Shown: positions 18,241-26,701 of the stretch, in pieces
Position numbering within the stretch: position 1 is the first letter of the stretch
Layout of the letters: each line of letters opens with the position of its first letter
NCBI GenBank assembly: GCA_016710935.1
Contig: JADJTY010000001.1
Coordinates: forward strand, 496,001-560,000
Length of the DNA: 64,000 nucleotides
Origin: Chitinophagaceae bacterium
Lineage (GTDB): Bacteria > Bacteroidota > Bacteroidia > Chitinophagales > Chitinophagaceae
Direction: 5' to 3'
Position numbers and translations under genes: made by a program
The notes under the pieces: model-generated
Database searches by the model: none
The model's input: only the letters and a program-made list of their open reading frames with translations
Told to the model about the DNA's origin: nothing

Positions 18241-19179
18241 CTAGTGAAGCAACAACTCGCATGGTTTGATGCCGGTGTGTTTTTTAAAGGCGGTAGAAAA
18301 ATGAGAGATAGATGAATAACCCAGCAGCATAGAAACTTCTGTTACGCTTAAGCCTTTATCGTATAGTAGATATTTGGCGTGTTCCATACGCTGACTTTGA
18401 TAAAAATCAAAAATGGTGGTACCAAATATCTCTTTAAAACCTTTCTTTAAATAACATTCGTTAATCGCTACCTTACGGCTGAGTGCCTTGATGGTAATGG
18501 GTTCGCCGATATGCTGCAGTAAAACCTCACGTGCTTTAATGATCTTTTCCCTGTCTTCGGCATTTTGTAAAAACTTGCAGGTAAATTCAGTTTCTTTATC
18601 ATTGCCCAGCATACAATCCATGCTGTACAATAATAAGATCTGCGTTTGTGCATTGATGAAAATATTCTCTCTTGTATCGGTATAGGTATGATTCAGTAAA
18701 GCTTCAATGGCAGTTCTTGTTTTACCACACAAAGGCAATTGTTTGCTAAAGGAAGTTTTGTGTTTAAAAGAAAGCACATCTTCTGTTAAACCGCTTTCCG
18801 TACTGTTGTTGGTAAACTGCGTTAGGTAATTTGGTTTAAAACTAAAACTCACTACATCCACACTATCTACTTTTTCAACACAGCTTTTACTGGTATTGAA
18901 TTTACAATAATCACATTCAGTTTGCTTTTGCCTGCAGTACACATTGCCACTTACACAAAAATTCAGTTGCAGGTAATTGGCGTCGGGATTATTTTTTTCA
19001 ACGTGGTAGATCAGTATTCCTGTATCATCAATGTTCCATTGTGATTGCTTGCGGTATCGGTTAATCGAGTAATGTACCGAGCCAGGTACTACACGGTCAA
19101 CGTGCAGCAGCACATCCAGGTCTTCCTGTAAAAAAGGCTGCCTGTGGGCAATATTTAATATGTCGGACGGCTGATTCAT
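18241..19179 (-). CDS. AraC-family transcriptional regulator with Cys cluster
   Basis: The last 95 residues or so form the two-helix-turn-helix AraC DNA-binding domain, with KALSRKVAINECYLKKGFK and SVTEVSMLLGYSSISHFSTA. The N-terminal sensor half has five cysteines close together (75, 82, 89, 92 and 100, including CDYC), which could bind a metal or Fe-S cluster; this is inference. Start chosen at the ATG at 19179: the longer frame from 19266 runs into a repeat element and across a good promoter box. It lies directly upstream of the FecA-type receptor on the same strand and probably regulates it. Confidence 0.87.
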   Translation of the reverse strand: MNQPSDILNIAHRQPFLQEDLDVLLHVDRVVPGSVHYSINRYRKQSQWNIDDTGILIYHVEKNNPDANYLQLNFCVSGNVYCRQKQTECDYCKFNTSKSCVEKVDSVDVVSFSFKPNYLTQFTNNSTESGLTEDVLSFKHKTSFSKQLPLCGKTRTAIEALLNHTYTDTRENIFINAQTQILLLYSMDCMLGNDKETEFTCKFLQNAEDREKIIKAREVLLQHIGEPITIKALSRKVAINECYLKKGFKEIFGTTIFDFYQSQRMEHAKYLLYDKGLSVTEVSMLLGYSSISHFSTAFKKHTGIKPCELLLH

Positions 19180-19193
19180 TGAAAAATTTCGAT

Positions 19194-19202
19194 GCAAAGA
19201 TA
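19194..19202 (-). promoter_or_regulatory. Bacteroidota-type -7 box for the AraC gene
   Basis: TATCTTTGC on the minus strand matches TAnnTTTG exactly and ends 15 bp before the ATG at 19179. It would leave a very short 5' leader and supports that start over the longer ORF. No clear -33 TTG was seen. Confidence 0.5.
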
Positions 19203-19233
19203 CGAAATAATGTTTAAACATTGTAAAGGATGG

Positions 19234-19401
19234 AACACGGATGACACCGATTAGACGGATTTTCACAGATTATTAATTTAAAGGCCAAAATAAATCTGAC
19301 TGGTTACAAAATTATCGGTAAGGAAACCCAGTAAATCCCGTTATGCTGCGAAGCAGCATAAAAATCCGTTTTTAATCCGTTCAGCCCGTGTCATCCGTGT
19401 T
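19234..19401. repeat. 168-bp element with CACGGAT-type inverted ends
   Basis: The ends (19234-19261 and 19374-19401) are imperfect 28-bp inverted repeats that begin AACACGGATGACAC and end ACGGATT. Inside, TTATGCTGC and GCAGCATAA form a hairpin at about 19341-19361. It lies between the AraC gene and gyrB and has no coding capacity. It resembles the CACAGATT element at 61587-61748 in size and end style. Confidence 0.72.
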
Positions 19402-19490
19402 CTATTTCATAGCTTTTTTCGGGTAAAACTGGTGTAAAAATTCACCTCAAAATAAACCCCGTTTTATTACCTTAAACCCCTGTTTTTTTG

Positions 19491-19499
19491 TACCTTCGC
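19491..19499 (+). promoter_or_regulatory. Possible -7 box for gyrB
   Basis: TACCTTCGC resembles the TAnnTTTG consensus with one change. It sits 45 bp upstream of the gyrB ATG and no -33 element is obvious, so the call is tentative. Confidence 0.35.
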
Positions 19500-19543
19500 C
19501 CGAATCTTGATTTAACCAATTAAAAGAGATTTTGAGCGACAAT

Positions 19544-21523
19544 ATGAGCATAGAAGAAGTAGCAGTTCCTACCCCCGCCAACACAGGTTATGGCGCAGAC
19601 AGTATCCAGGTTTTAGAAGGTTTGGAAGCGGTTCGTAAAAGGCCCGCCATGTACATTGGAGATATAGGCGTAAAGGGCCTGCATCACCTGGTTTACGAAG
19701 TGGTTGATAACTCCATTGATGAAGCCCTTGCGGGCCATTGTAAAAACATTACCGTAACTATCAATGAAGATAATTCCATCACGGTAGAAGATGATGGCCG
19801 TGGTATTCCAACTGGTATGCATACCAAAGAAAACCGCAGTGCACTGGAGGTAGTAATGACGGTTTTACATGCAGGAGGTAAATTTGATAAGGATTCTTAC
19901 AAGGTTTCCGGAGGTTTGCATGGTGTGGGTGTAAGTTGCGTAAATGCTTTGAGCAGTAAATTGCATGTAGTTGTAAACCGCGATGGTGAATCATTTGAGC
20001 AGGAATATGCAACCGGTATTCCACAATACCCGGTAAGGAAAATCGGTAAATCTGATAAGCATGGAACTACGGTGCAGTTCTGGCCCGATCAAAGTATATT
20101 CATTACCAGTGTGTACAACCGTGAAATATTAGAAGCTCGTTTACGGGAGTTGTCTTTCTTAAACAGAAAAATAACCATACATATTAATGATTTAAGGGAA
20201 AAAGAAGAAGATGGAACTACCTATACAAAAACTTTTTACAGCGAAGGCGGTATTGTAGAGTTTGTAGAAATGCTGGACAGGAATGCCAACCGTAATTCTT
20301 TACTGCCTACTGTAATTTATTGCGATGGTTACGATGCGGCCAGCAATGTAACGGTGGAAGTTGCCATGATCTATAACACGGGCTACCAGGAACACCTGTT
20401 CAGCTATGTAAATAATATCAATACCATTGAAGGCGGTACACATGTGGCGGGTTTCCGCCGTTCTATAACCCGGGTGTTTAAAAGCTATGGCGAAAAGGAA
20501 GGCATGTTTGAAAAAGCCAAAGTAGAAATTGAAGGTGATGATTTTAGAGAAGGATTGAGTGCCATCATATCGGTAAAGGTACCGGAGCCCCAGGTTGAGG
20601 GACAAACAAAAACCAAATTAGGTAATAATGAAGTAATGGGTGTTGTAGATTCTACCTTAAGCCGTGTTTTATCGGCTTTCCTGGAAGAGAATCCCAAAGA
20701 TGCCAAGACCATTATTCAAAAAGTAATATTAGCCGCACAGGCAAGGGCAGCAGCCAAAAAGGCCCGTGAAATGGTTCAACGTAAAAGTGTGCTTACCGGC
20801 GGTGGCTTACCGGGTAAACTGGCCGATTGCAGTGAAAAAGACCCACACCGGTGTGAGTTGTACCTGGTGGAAGGGGACTCGGCCGGTGGTACTGCCAAAC
20901 AAGGCAGAGACAGAAGTTACCAGGCCATTCTTCCTTTGCGTGGTAAGATTTTGAACGTAGAGAAAGCAATGGAGCATAAAATTTACGACAATGAGGAGAT
21001 CCGCAATATGTTCACTGCACTGGGTGTAAAAATAGGAACACCTGAAGATCCCAAAGCGCTGGACCTTTCAAAGCTGCGTTATCATAAGCTCATCATCATG
21101 ACGGATGCCGACGTGGATGGAAGCCATATCGCTACATTGATCTTAACCTTCATTTTCCGTTATATGAAGGAATTGGTGGAACAAGGCTTTGTGTTTATTG
21201 CTCAGCCGCCGCTGTATCTTGTAAAAAAAGGAAAAGACCAGGCTTATGCATGGAACGATGAAGAACGCAAGGCCTTAATTAAATTATACGGACAAGGTAA
21301 AGATGAAAGCGTAAACACACAACGCTATAAAGGTTTGGGAGAAATGAATGCTGAGCAGCTTTGGGAAACGACTATGAACCCGGCAACCCGTACACTAAAG
21401 CAGGTTACTATTGAAAGCTCGGCTGAAGCCGATCGTGTGTTCAGTATGTTGATGGGAGATGAGGTTCCGCCACGCCGCGAATTTATAGAAACGCATGCCA
21501 AATACGCTAAGATCGACGTATAA
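19544..21523 (+). CDS. gyrB: DNA gyrase subunit B
   Basis: ATPase subunit of DNA gyrase, which introduces negative supercoils. The GHKL ATP site is visible (EVVDNSIDEAL, then DDGRGIPTGMH), then the transducer domain, the TOPRIM motif LVEGDSAGGTAKQGRDR and the acidic metal-binding DADVDGSHIATL. The C-terminus LWETTMNPATRTLKQV and GDEVPPRREFIETHA is typical. The length of about 660 residues is usual for GyrB without the enterobacterial insert. Two starts are possible, TTG at 19532 and ATG at 19544; the ATG is preferred. ParE is the close paralogue, but the full TOPRIM and tail sequence favours GyrB. Confidence 0.94.
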   Translation: MSIEEVAVPTPANTGYGADSIQVLEGLEAVRKRPAMYIGDIGVKGLHHLVYEVVDNSIDEALAGHCKNITVTINEDNSITVEDDGRGIPTGMHTKENRSALEVVMTVLHAGGKFDKDSYKVSGGLHGVGVSCVNALSSKLHVVVNRDGESFEQEYATGIPQYPVRKIGKSDKHGTTVQFWPDQSIFITSVYNREILEARLRELSFLNRKITIHINDLREKEEDGTTYTKTFYSEGGIVEFVEMLDRNANRNSLLPTVIYCDGYDAASNVTVEVAMIYNTGYQEHLFSYVNNINTIEGGTHVAGFRRSITRVFKSYGEKEGMFEKAKVEIEGDDFREGLSAIISVKVPEPQVEGQTKTKLGNNEVMGVVDSTLSRVLSAFLEENPKDAKTIIQKVILAAQARAAAKKAREMVQRKSVLTGGGLPGKLADCSEKDPHRCELYLVEGDSAGGTAKQGRDRSYQAILPLRGKILNVEKAMEHKIYDNEEIRNMFTALGVKIGTPEDPKALDLSKLRYHKLIIMTDADVDGSHIATLILTFIFRYMKELVEQGFVFIAQPPLYLVKKGKDQAYAWNDEERKALIKLYGQGKDESVNTQRYKGLGEMNAEQLWETTMNPATRTLKQVTIESSAEADRVFSMLMGDEVPPRREFIETHAKYAKIDV

Positions 21524-21590
21524 AACCCGCATTTCAAGCTAAAAAACAACTTTTATAAAATATTTTTTAATATATTTTACCACCATTTTT

Positions 21591-21611
21591 AAGGGGCTTT
21601 TAGCCCCTTTT
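21591..21611 (+). terminator. Terminator after gyrB
   Basis: An 8-bp stem, AAGGGGCT with AGCCCCTT, 3-nt loop, followed by TTTT. It is 68 bp beyond the gyrB stop. Confidence 0.8.
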
Positions 21612-21909
21612 TTGATCACAGTTCATAACTGAAAGTATTTATGTTGGATGTTAGCCCGTTTTCAGTTAAACAACTGCCTATTAAGGCTTTTACGCTACGG
21701 TTTGAAGGCCGGCATATGAATCTGCCGTATTAAATTTGCCTTTTTACGTATAATCAGGTGCTTTGTAAATTGGGGATAACGCAACTGTATTGCAGCTGAT
21801 TTCAAGCTAAATCAGGGGGTAGATTTTTGCCAAAACCAATATTTTTAGTAGCTTGTAACCTGAAGCTTACTACTTCAGCCCATATTTACTAACCATAAAT
21901 TCATTTAAA
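21612..21909. other. Intergenic region before the small conserved gene
   Basis: Nearly 300 bp with no ORF of merit, no repeat family member and no recognisable RNA fold. TAGATTTTTGCC near 21821 could be part of a promoter for the 66-residue gene, but it fits the consensus poorly. Confidence 0.4.
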
Positions 21910-22110
21910 ATGTCAAAAATGCTAACAGCCTATTGCATGAAAACAAAGGAAAAAAACGTTCCGATGCAGGATGCAGTAATAACAAAAACTTCCCGTGGTG
22001 GCTATATGGCCCAGGGCAACGACGGTAAAGGCAACAAAATGACCACCATGCTTAGCGAAGCTAATGCACTGGAAGCCGTTAAAAACGGGGTTGCCAAAAA
22101 AGCCTGGTAA
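21910..22110 (+). CDS. Small conserved protein, DUF5679-like
   Basis: A 66-residue basic protein. The opening LTAYCMKTKEKNVPMQDAV and the pattern GGYMAQGNDGKGNKMTTML resemble the DUF5679 fold, in which a strand pair usually carries two CxxC zinc knuckles; here only one Cys remains. The family is known as short stand-alone proteins of unknown function. It has its own terminator and wide spacing on both sides, so it is probably a single-gene transcript, perhaps abundant. The function is unknown and the family link is tentative. Confidence 0.6.
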   Translation: MSKMLTAYCMKTKEKNVPMQDAVITKTSRGGYMAQGNDGKGNKMTTMLSEANALEAVKNGVAKKAW

Positions 22111-22129
22111 GTTTAAGCTTAAAATCAGT

Positions 22130-22165
22130 AAGGCCGTTCTTCGAAAGAGGAGCGGCCTTTTTATT
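22130..22165 (+). terminator. Terminator after the small DUF5679-like gene
   Basis: AAGGCCG pairs with CGGCCTT around a loop that can extend the stem with wobble pairs, followed by TTTATTT. It is 20 bp past the stop. Confidence 0.8.
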
Positions 22166-22240
22166 TAGTACATTAATATTTCAGGTTGTTGAATAAATAA
22201 AACATTAATTTCAATTTGAATTAAACGTAATACCTTTTTA

Positions 22241-24157
22241 ATGAAAACGAGTGTTATATTTTTTTTCCTGCTGTCATTCAACTGGGCATTACAGGCCCAG
22301 GAAAAAATTCCTGCTTATGGCAAAATTGATAAAGCCGACCTGGAGATGACGGACTGCAGTTTTGACCCCGGAGCCGAGGCCATGATTTTGCTGGACATTG
22401 GCGAAATTGAATTTAGCTACATCAATAATACGGGCTGGGTATCGGAAAGCAGTTACCGCCTGCGGATAAAAATATTGAAAGAGAAGGCAACGGGTATGGG
22501 TGAGATAAAGCTATCGTATTACGCAAAAAGTGGCCGGGAAGGTATTTCAAATATCAGTGGTATCTCTTACAATATTGATGCAAATGGAACCATAGAAGAA
22601 TCAAAACTGGAAAGCGCAAATGTTTATAATAAGGTAATTGACAATGAATTTTCTGAAATTTCATTTGCAATGCCCAATATAAAAAAAGGAACTGTTTTTG
22701 AATACAGGTATAAAAAGACCCGTAAATCATACAGCTATATCCCCACCTGGAATTTTCAGCAAAGTTTTCCGGTACGTTACAGTGCGTATAATGTTATAAT
22801 TCCTGAATATTTTCAATTTACACTACTGGTAACCAAGCGCCAGGAAATGGAAAAGAAAGTAAGTACGGGTATTAATGAAGGAACCTGGTATATTATGCGA
22901 AACATAAAGGGGCTGAAAGATGAACCATATAGCTCCGGAAGAATTGATTATTTGCAAAGGATAGATTTTCAATTATCAAACATCAATGCACCGGGATATT
23001 ATGAAGAGATAAGAACAACCTGGGCAAAAATTATTAATGAACTACAGGAAGATGAGGATTTTGGTTTGGCACTTAAAAAAAACCTGCGTGGTGCAGATGA
23101 TATTTTGACAAGCATTAAGGCGATGCAGAAAACAAGTGACAGAATAAGGGCTGTTTACAATTATGTGCAACGCAATATGCAGTGGAATAATGAATATGAT
23201 ATTTATTCCGACAAGGGAATTAAAGAAGCCTGGGATAAAAAGAACGCAAACATTACAGATATTAATTTCATTTTAATAAACCTGCTCAAAGAAGCCGGCA
23301 TTGATGCAAAACCATTGCTGGTAAGTACAAAAGATCATGGAATGGTAAGCCCGTTTTATCCTTTTTTAAGACGGTTTAATGCGGTATTGGCTTATGTTAA
23401 GGATGGAGAGATTGATTATGTAATGAATGCAGCCGATAAATACAATTCGTACAACCTGGTACCTTACGATGTAATAAACACCAATGCACTGGTAGTGGAT
23501 AAATCGGTTGAAGCTTTAATACCGCTGGCTGGCACCGATAAATTTACCAATAATATTTTTTTTACCTGCAGTGTTGAATCTGACGGAAAAATATCGGGGC
23601 AGGCAGTATTAAAGAATTCGGGTTATGCAAGAAATATACGCATGCATACTTTTAAAAAAGCTAATTTAAAAGAAGTGATTGAGGATAATGAGGGAATAAC
23701 CATTAAGGTAGATTCTTTACATGTTAACAATGAAGAGGATGAATTGAAGCCTTTAGAGCAGGCTGTGCAATTCAGCGGCAATATGCAGGAGGGTGGCGGC
23801 TATTTATTTTTGCCATACAACCTGTTTACAGGGTTGGGTAAAAATCCTTTTATTGAAGAGAATCGGGTAATGGCCATTGATTTTAACTTTCCAAAAAGTT
23901 ATGTGGTAACCGGCACTTATTATTTGCCTGATGAGTTTATTGTAAACGAACTGCCAAAAAATACAACGCTGTTGATGCCGGACACCAGTATAATATTGGT
24001 ACGTAGGATACAGCAGGATGGTAATATCATTTCATTCAGGCTTACACTTGATCTGTTGTATGCTGATTATATTGTTGAAGGGTACCCTTATATAAAAGAT
24101 TTTTTTAAAAAAATGTATGCCATTCTTGATGAAAGAATTGTGTTGAAGAAAAAATAA
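22241..24157 (+). CDS. Secreted DUF3857/transglutaminase-like protein, likely non-catalytic
   Basis: A 638-residue exported protein with a signal peptide (FNWALQAQ, cut near residue 19), an N-terminal DUF3857-type beta domain, and a transglutaminase-like core at about residues 290-420. In the core the expected catalytic Cys position reads NITDINFILINLLKEAG, with no Cys, and the usual His position reads RFNAVLAYV, so this copy has probably lost peptidase or transglutaminase chemistry. The tail is beta-rich. A paralogue with an intact-looking site follows 8 bp downstream, so the two probably form one operon. Substrate and role are unknown. Confidence 0.8.
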   Translation: MKTSVIFFFLLSFNWALQAQEKIPAYGKIDKADLEMTDCSFDPGAEAMILLDIGEIEFSYINNTGWVSESSYRLRIKILKEKATGMGEIKLSYYAKSGREGISNISGISYNIDANGTIEESKLESANVYNKVIDNEFSEISFAMPNIKKGTVFEYRYKKTRKSYSYIPTWNFQQSFPVRYSAYNVIIPEYFQFTLLVTKRQEMEKKVSTGINEGTWYIMRNIKGLKDEPYSSGRIDYLQRIDFQLSNINAPGYYEEIRTTWAKIINELQEDEDFGLALKKNLRGADDILTSIKAMQKTSDRIRAVYNYVQRNMQWNNEYDIYSDKGIKEAWDKKNANITDINFILINLLKEAGIDAKPLLVSTKDHGMVSPFYPFLRRFNAVLAYVKDGEIDYVMNAADKYNSYNLVPYDVINTNALVVDKSVEALIPLAGTDKFTNNIFFTCSVESDGKISGQAVLKNSGYARNIRMHTFKKANLKEVIEDNEGITIKVDSLHVNNEEDELKPLEQAVQFSGNMQEGGGYLFLPYNLFTGLGKNPFIEENRVMAIDFNFPKSYVVTGTYYLPDEFIVNELPKNTTLLMPDTSIILVRRIQQDGNIISFRLTLDLLYADYIVEGYPYIKDFFKKMYAILDERIVLKKK

Positions 24158-24165
24158 ACCCGGCA

Positions 24166-26064
24166 ATGAAAAAATTTAAAGCCACATTGTTTTTATTGCT
24201 GATTGTTTTTTGCAGTCATGCCCAGTTGAATATATATTCAGCGCTTACCATTCCTGATTCATTAAAAAAAGATGCGGATATGGTAATGCGGGAAGAGAAT
24301 ATTAAACTATCCATTAAAGATAAAAATACGGCGAGATATGAAGTGCATAAGGTTTTTACAGTGATGAATGAACAGGCAAAAGGCGCTCTTAATATTGGGT
24401 GGATGTCTGATAAGTTTGATTTTCTTGACGATGCTGAGATTAAAGTTTTCGATGCGTTAGGAAATAAAAAAAATACAATTACTAAAAAGGAAATGAATTC
24501 ATACAATTATGGGGAAGGGTTGGTGCCAGAAGGTAAAGTAACCTCTTTTCAAGTAAGTGCACCATCTTACCCTATCACAATTGAAGTCAATTACAGTACC
24601 AAATACAAAGGCATTTTTAATTTACCCTCCTATAAAGTAGAATCTCCATGGAGATCTGTGCAGCATAGTGTTTTTGAAGTAGAAGTGCCTGCTGAACTGG
24701 GGGTAAGATATAAACTATTGAATACAAATCATGAGCCGCAAATAAAGCAAGACGGTAATAAAGATGTTTACAAATGGGAATTGCAAAATTTAAAAGCTTA
24801 TAAACTCGAAAAGCGCAGCGGCTCACCAGACAATTATATTTCGCAGGTTTTAATAGCACCCAATAAGTTTCAGTTAGATGAGTATGATGGCGATATGACC
24901 AGTTGGAAAAATTATGGGATATGGATCAACGACCTTTATGCCAAAGTATCAGGTCTTCCGGAAGAAAGAAAACAATTTTACCGGGATATGGTAAAAGGTG
25001 CGGTTACGGATAACGATAAAGCGTCCCTGCTCTATAACTACATGCAAAATAATATGCGGTATGTAAGTATCCAGTTGGGCATTGGTGGATGGAGACCTTT
25101 CCCCGCCAGTTTTGTAGACGAAAAAAAATATGGTGATTGCAAGGCGTTGAGTAATTATTTAAAATCAACACTTGATGCTGTAGGCATCAGGTCAAACCTT
25201 ATCATCATTTACCGTGATTATGAAGCTAAAATTGTGGATGAAAAATTCCCAATCAATGATTTTAACCATGCTATCCTTTGCATTCCTCAACCCAAAGACA
25301 CCATTTGGCTTGAATGCACCAGTACCACACTGCCTTTTGCAAATCTGGATGAAACAACCTTAGGCAGGAAAGCTGTAATGATAACCGAAAATGGCGGAGT
25401 ATTGGTAAATACACCTGCAAGAAATTTTAAAAATAACACTGAAAGTATCAATACCGTAATTGAAGTTAATGAAGAAGGTGGAGCAAAAGTAAAAATAAAC
25501 TATACTTTGTATGGAGACGGCAGAGATGATATGTTAAGGTATTACCATGATTTAAAAGAGGATGAAAAGCGGCGTTTTTTCATTAGAAATGCGGAATGGA
25601 AGCAGCCCGATAATTTCGAGATCAGCAATTCAGAAAACAAAGCGAATCCTTACCTGGTTTCTGCAACCATGGATTATGAAAAAATCTATTCCTTTAATGC
25701 GGGCAGCAAACTTTTTTTTGAACCAAGGCTGTATCCTGTTTTTGATGAAGACATACCCGAATATGCAAACCGTATACGGGATTATTATTTTACCTGTCCT
25801 TACCAGGCCATAGATACAACAGTATATAAATTCCCTGCAGGTTTTAATGTAGAAAACGTTCCCAAAAATAAACTGGTAGCATTTCCTTTTGCTTTTTATA
25901 CCTGTAATTATAATTGGAATGAAGCCACACGAACCCTTACGTTAATTACATTATTGCAAATTAAAGAACGTGTAATAAAAGCAGCGGATTACAAAAAACT
26001 GGTTGATTTTAAAAAACAGGTTCTGGCCGATATGAATGAGAAGATCGTGATGAAGAAAGAGTGA
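24166..26064 (+). CDS. Secreted DUF3857 and transglutaminase-like protein
   Basis: A 632-residue exported protein with signal peptide (LLLIVFCSHAQ), N-terminal DUF3857 domain and a transglutaminase-like core. Candidate triad residues are Cys325 in YGDCKALSNYL, His368 in FNHAILCIP and Glu383 in WLECTS, the pattern usual in this family. Such proteins are common in Bacteroidota and sit in the periplasm or on the outer surface; their substrates are not well known. It is the second gene of a pair with a degenerate paralogue upstream, suggesting that the two could form a heterodimer. No strong terminator follows; only a weak GTCAGG/CCTGAC hairpin is seen at 26065-26090. Confidence 0.83.
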   Translation: MKKFKATLFLLLIVFCSHAQLNIYSALTIPDSLKKDADMVMREENIKLSIKDKNTARYEVHKVFTVMNEQAKGALNIGWMSDKFDFLDDAEIKVFDALGNKKNTITKKEMNSYNYGEGLVPEGKVTSFQVSAPSYPITIEVNYSTKYKGIFNLPSYKVESPWRSVQHSVFEVEVPAELGVRYKLLNTNHEPQIKQDGNKDVYKWELQNLKAYKLEKRSGSPDNYISQVLIAPNKFQLDEYDGDMTSWKNYGIWINDLYAKVSGLPEERKQFYRDMVKGAVTDNDKASLLYNYMQNNMRYVSIQLGIGGWRPFPASFVDEKKYGDCKALSNYLKSTLDAVGIRSNLIIIYRDYEAKIVDEKFPINDFNHAILCIPQPKDTIWLECTSTTLPFANLDETTLGRKAVMITENGGVLVNTPARNFKNNTESINTVIEVNEEGGAKVKINYTLYGDGRDDMLRYYHDLKEDEKRRFFIRNAEWKQPDNFEISNSENKANPYLVSATMDYEKIYSFNAGSKLFFEPRLYPVFDEDIPEYANRIRDYYFTCPYQAIDTTVYKFPAGFNVENVPKNKLVAFPFAFYTCNYNWNEATRTLTLITLLQIKERVIKAADYKKLVDFKKQVLADMNEKIVMKKE

Positions 26065-26183
26065 GTCAGGGTGCAAACAAATTTCCTGACCCCGGTCCTT
26101 GCTGTACTAAATGAATTATAATATTGTAAATTTTGTTTGGGGTGCCATCAATAAAAAAATAAAGAGCTACCCGGCTATACATT

Positions 26184-26549
26184 TTATGCTGCTCTCCAGC
26201 TATTTAAAAAAGAACTTTTTTTTCTCTTTGATACCTGAATTCTTTCTCCGTTATACAAACAAATTTGCCCACTACTGCCGTTTAAATAACTGCTTATAAA
26301 ATTTTTATTTACCAAATGTGTACGATGTGTTCTTAAAAAAATGTGCATACCTGATTGCTTCTCAAACCAGTGCAGCACTTTGGCTACAACCAGTGTTTTA
26401 CCATCGGTAAAAAACAACCTGCTGTAATTACTGCTTGCTTCTATTCTTACAATGTTGTTGCAGTTTATTTTTTCCAAACCCCTGCAGGTGGGTAGTAAGA
26501 GTATGGGAGTTTCTCCTTTATTTGAAATATAATTTAAAGGATGATTCAT
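26184..26549 (-). CDS. Stand-alone LytTR DNA-binding protein
   Basis: A 121-residue protein made almost only of a LytTR domain: NIVRIEASSNYSRLFFTDGK, then HIFLRTHRTHLVNKNFISSY and a GERIQVSKRKK end. LytTR domains bind DNA as beta-strand-based dimers. No receiver domain is present, so activity must be set by another route, such as expression level or a partner. It lies 152 bp downstream of the YadA-like repeat gene on the same strand. Regulation of that gene is only a guess from position. Confidence 0.85.
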   Translation of the reverse strand: MNHPLNYISNKGETPILLLPTCRGLEKINCNNIVRIEASSNYSRLFFTDGKTLVVAKVLHWFEKQSGMHIFLRTHRTHLVNKNFISSYLNGSSGQICLYNGERIQVSKRKKSSFLNSWRAA

Positions 26550-26701
26550 ATGATTGTAGTTTATTTTGTAATGGCTTAAATAATATGTTTATTCATTTTA
26601 AAAAACCGACATCCATTTCCAAAAGCAGTAAAATATGTTTTTCCAATCTGTTCTGCTGGTCTTCATTTTGTTTTAGAAATAACATCCATGGCCGCTGTTA
26701 T

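Noticed and set aside
26111..26299. Small plus-strand ORF after the DUF3857 pair
   Set aside because: It overlaps the LytTR gene on the other strand, and its Phe/Asn-rich product shows no signature.
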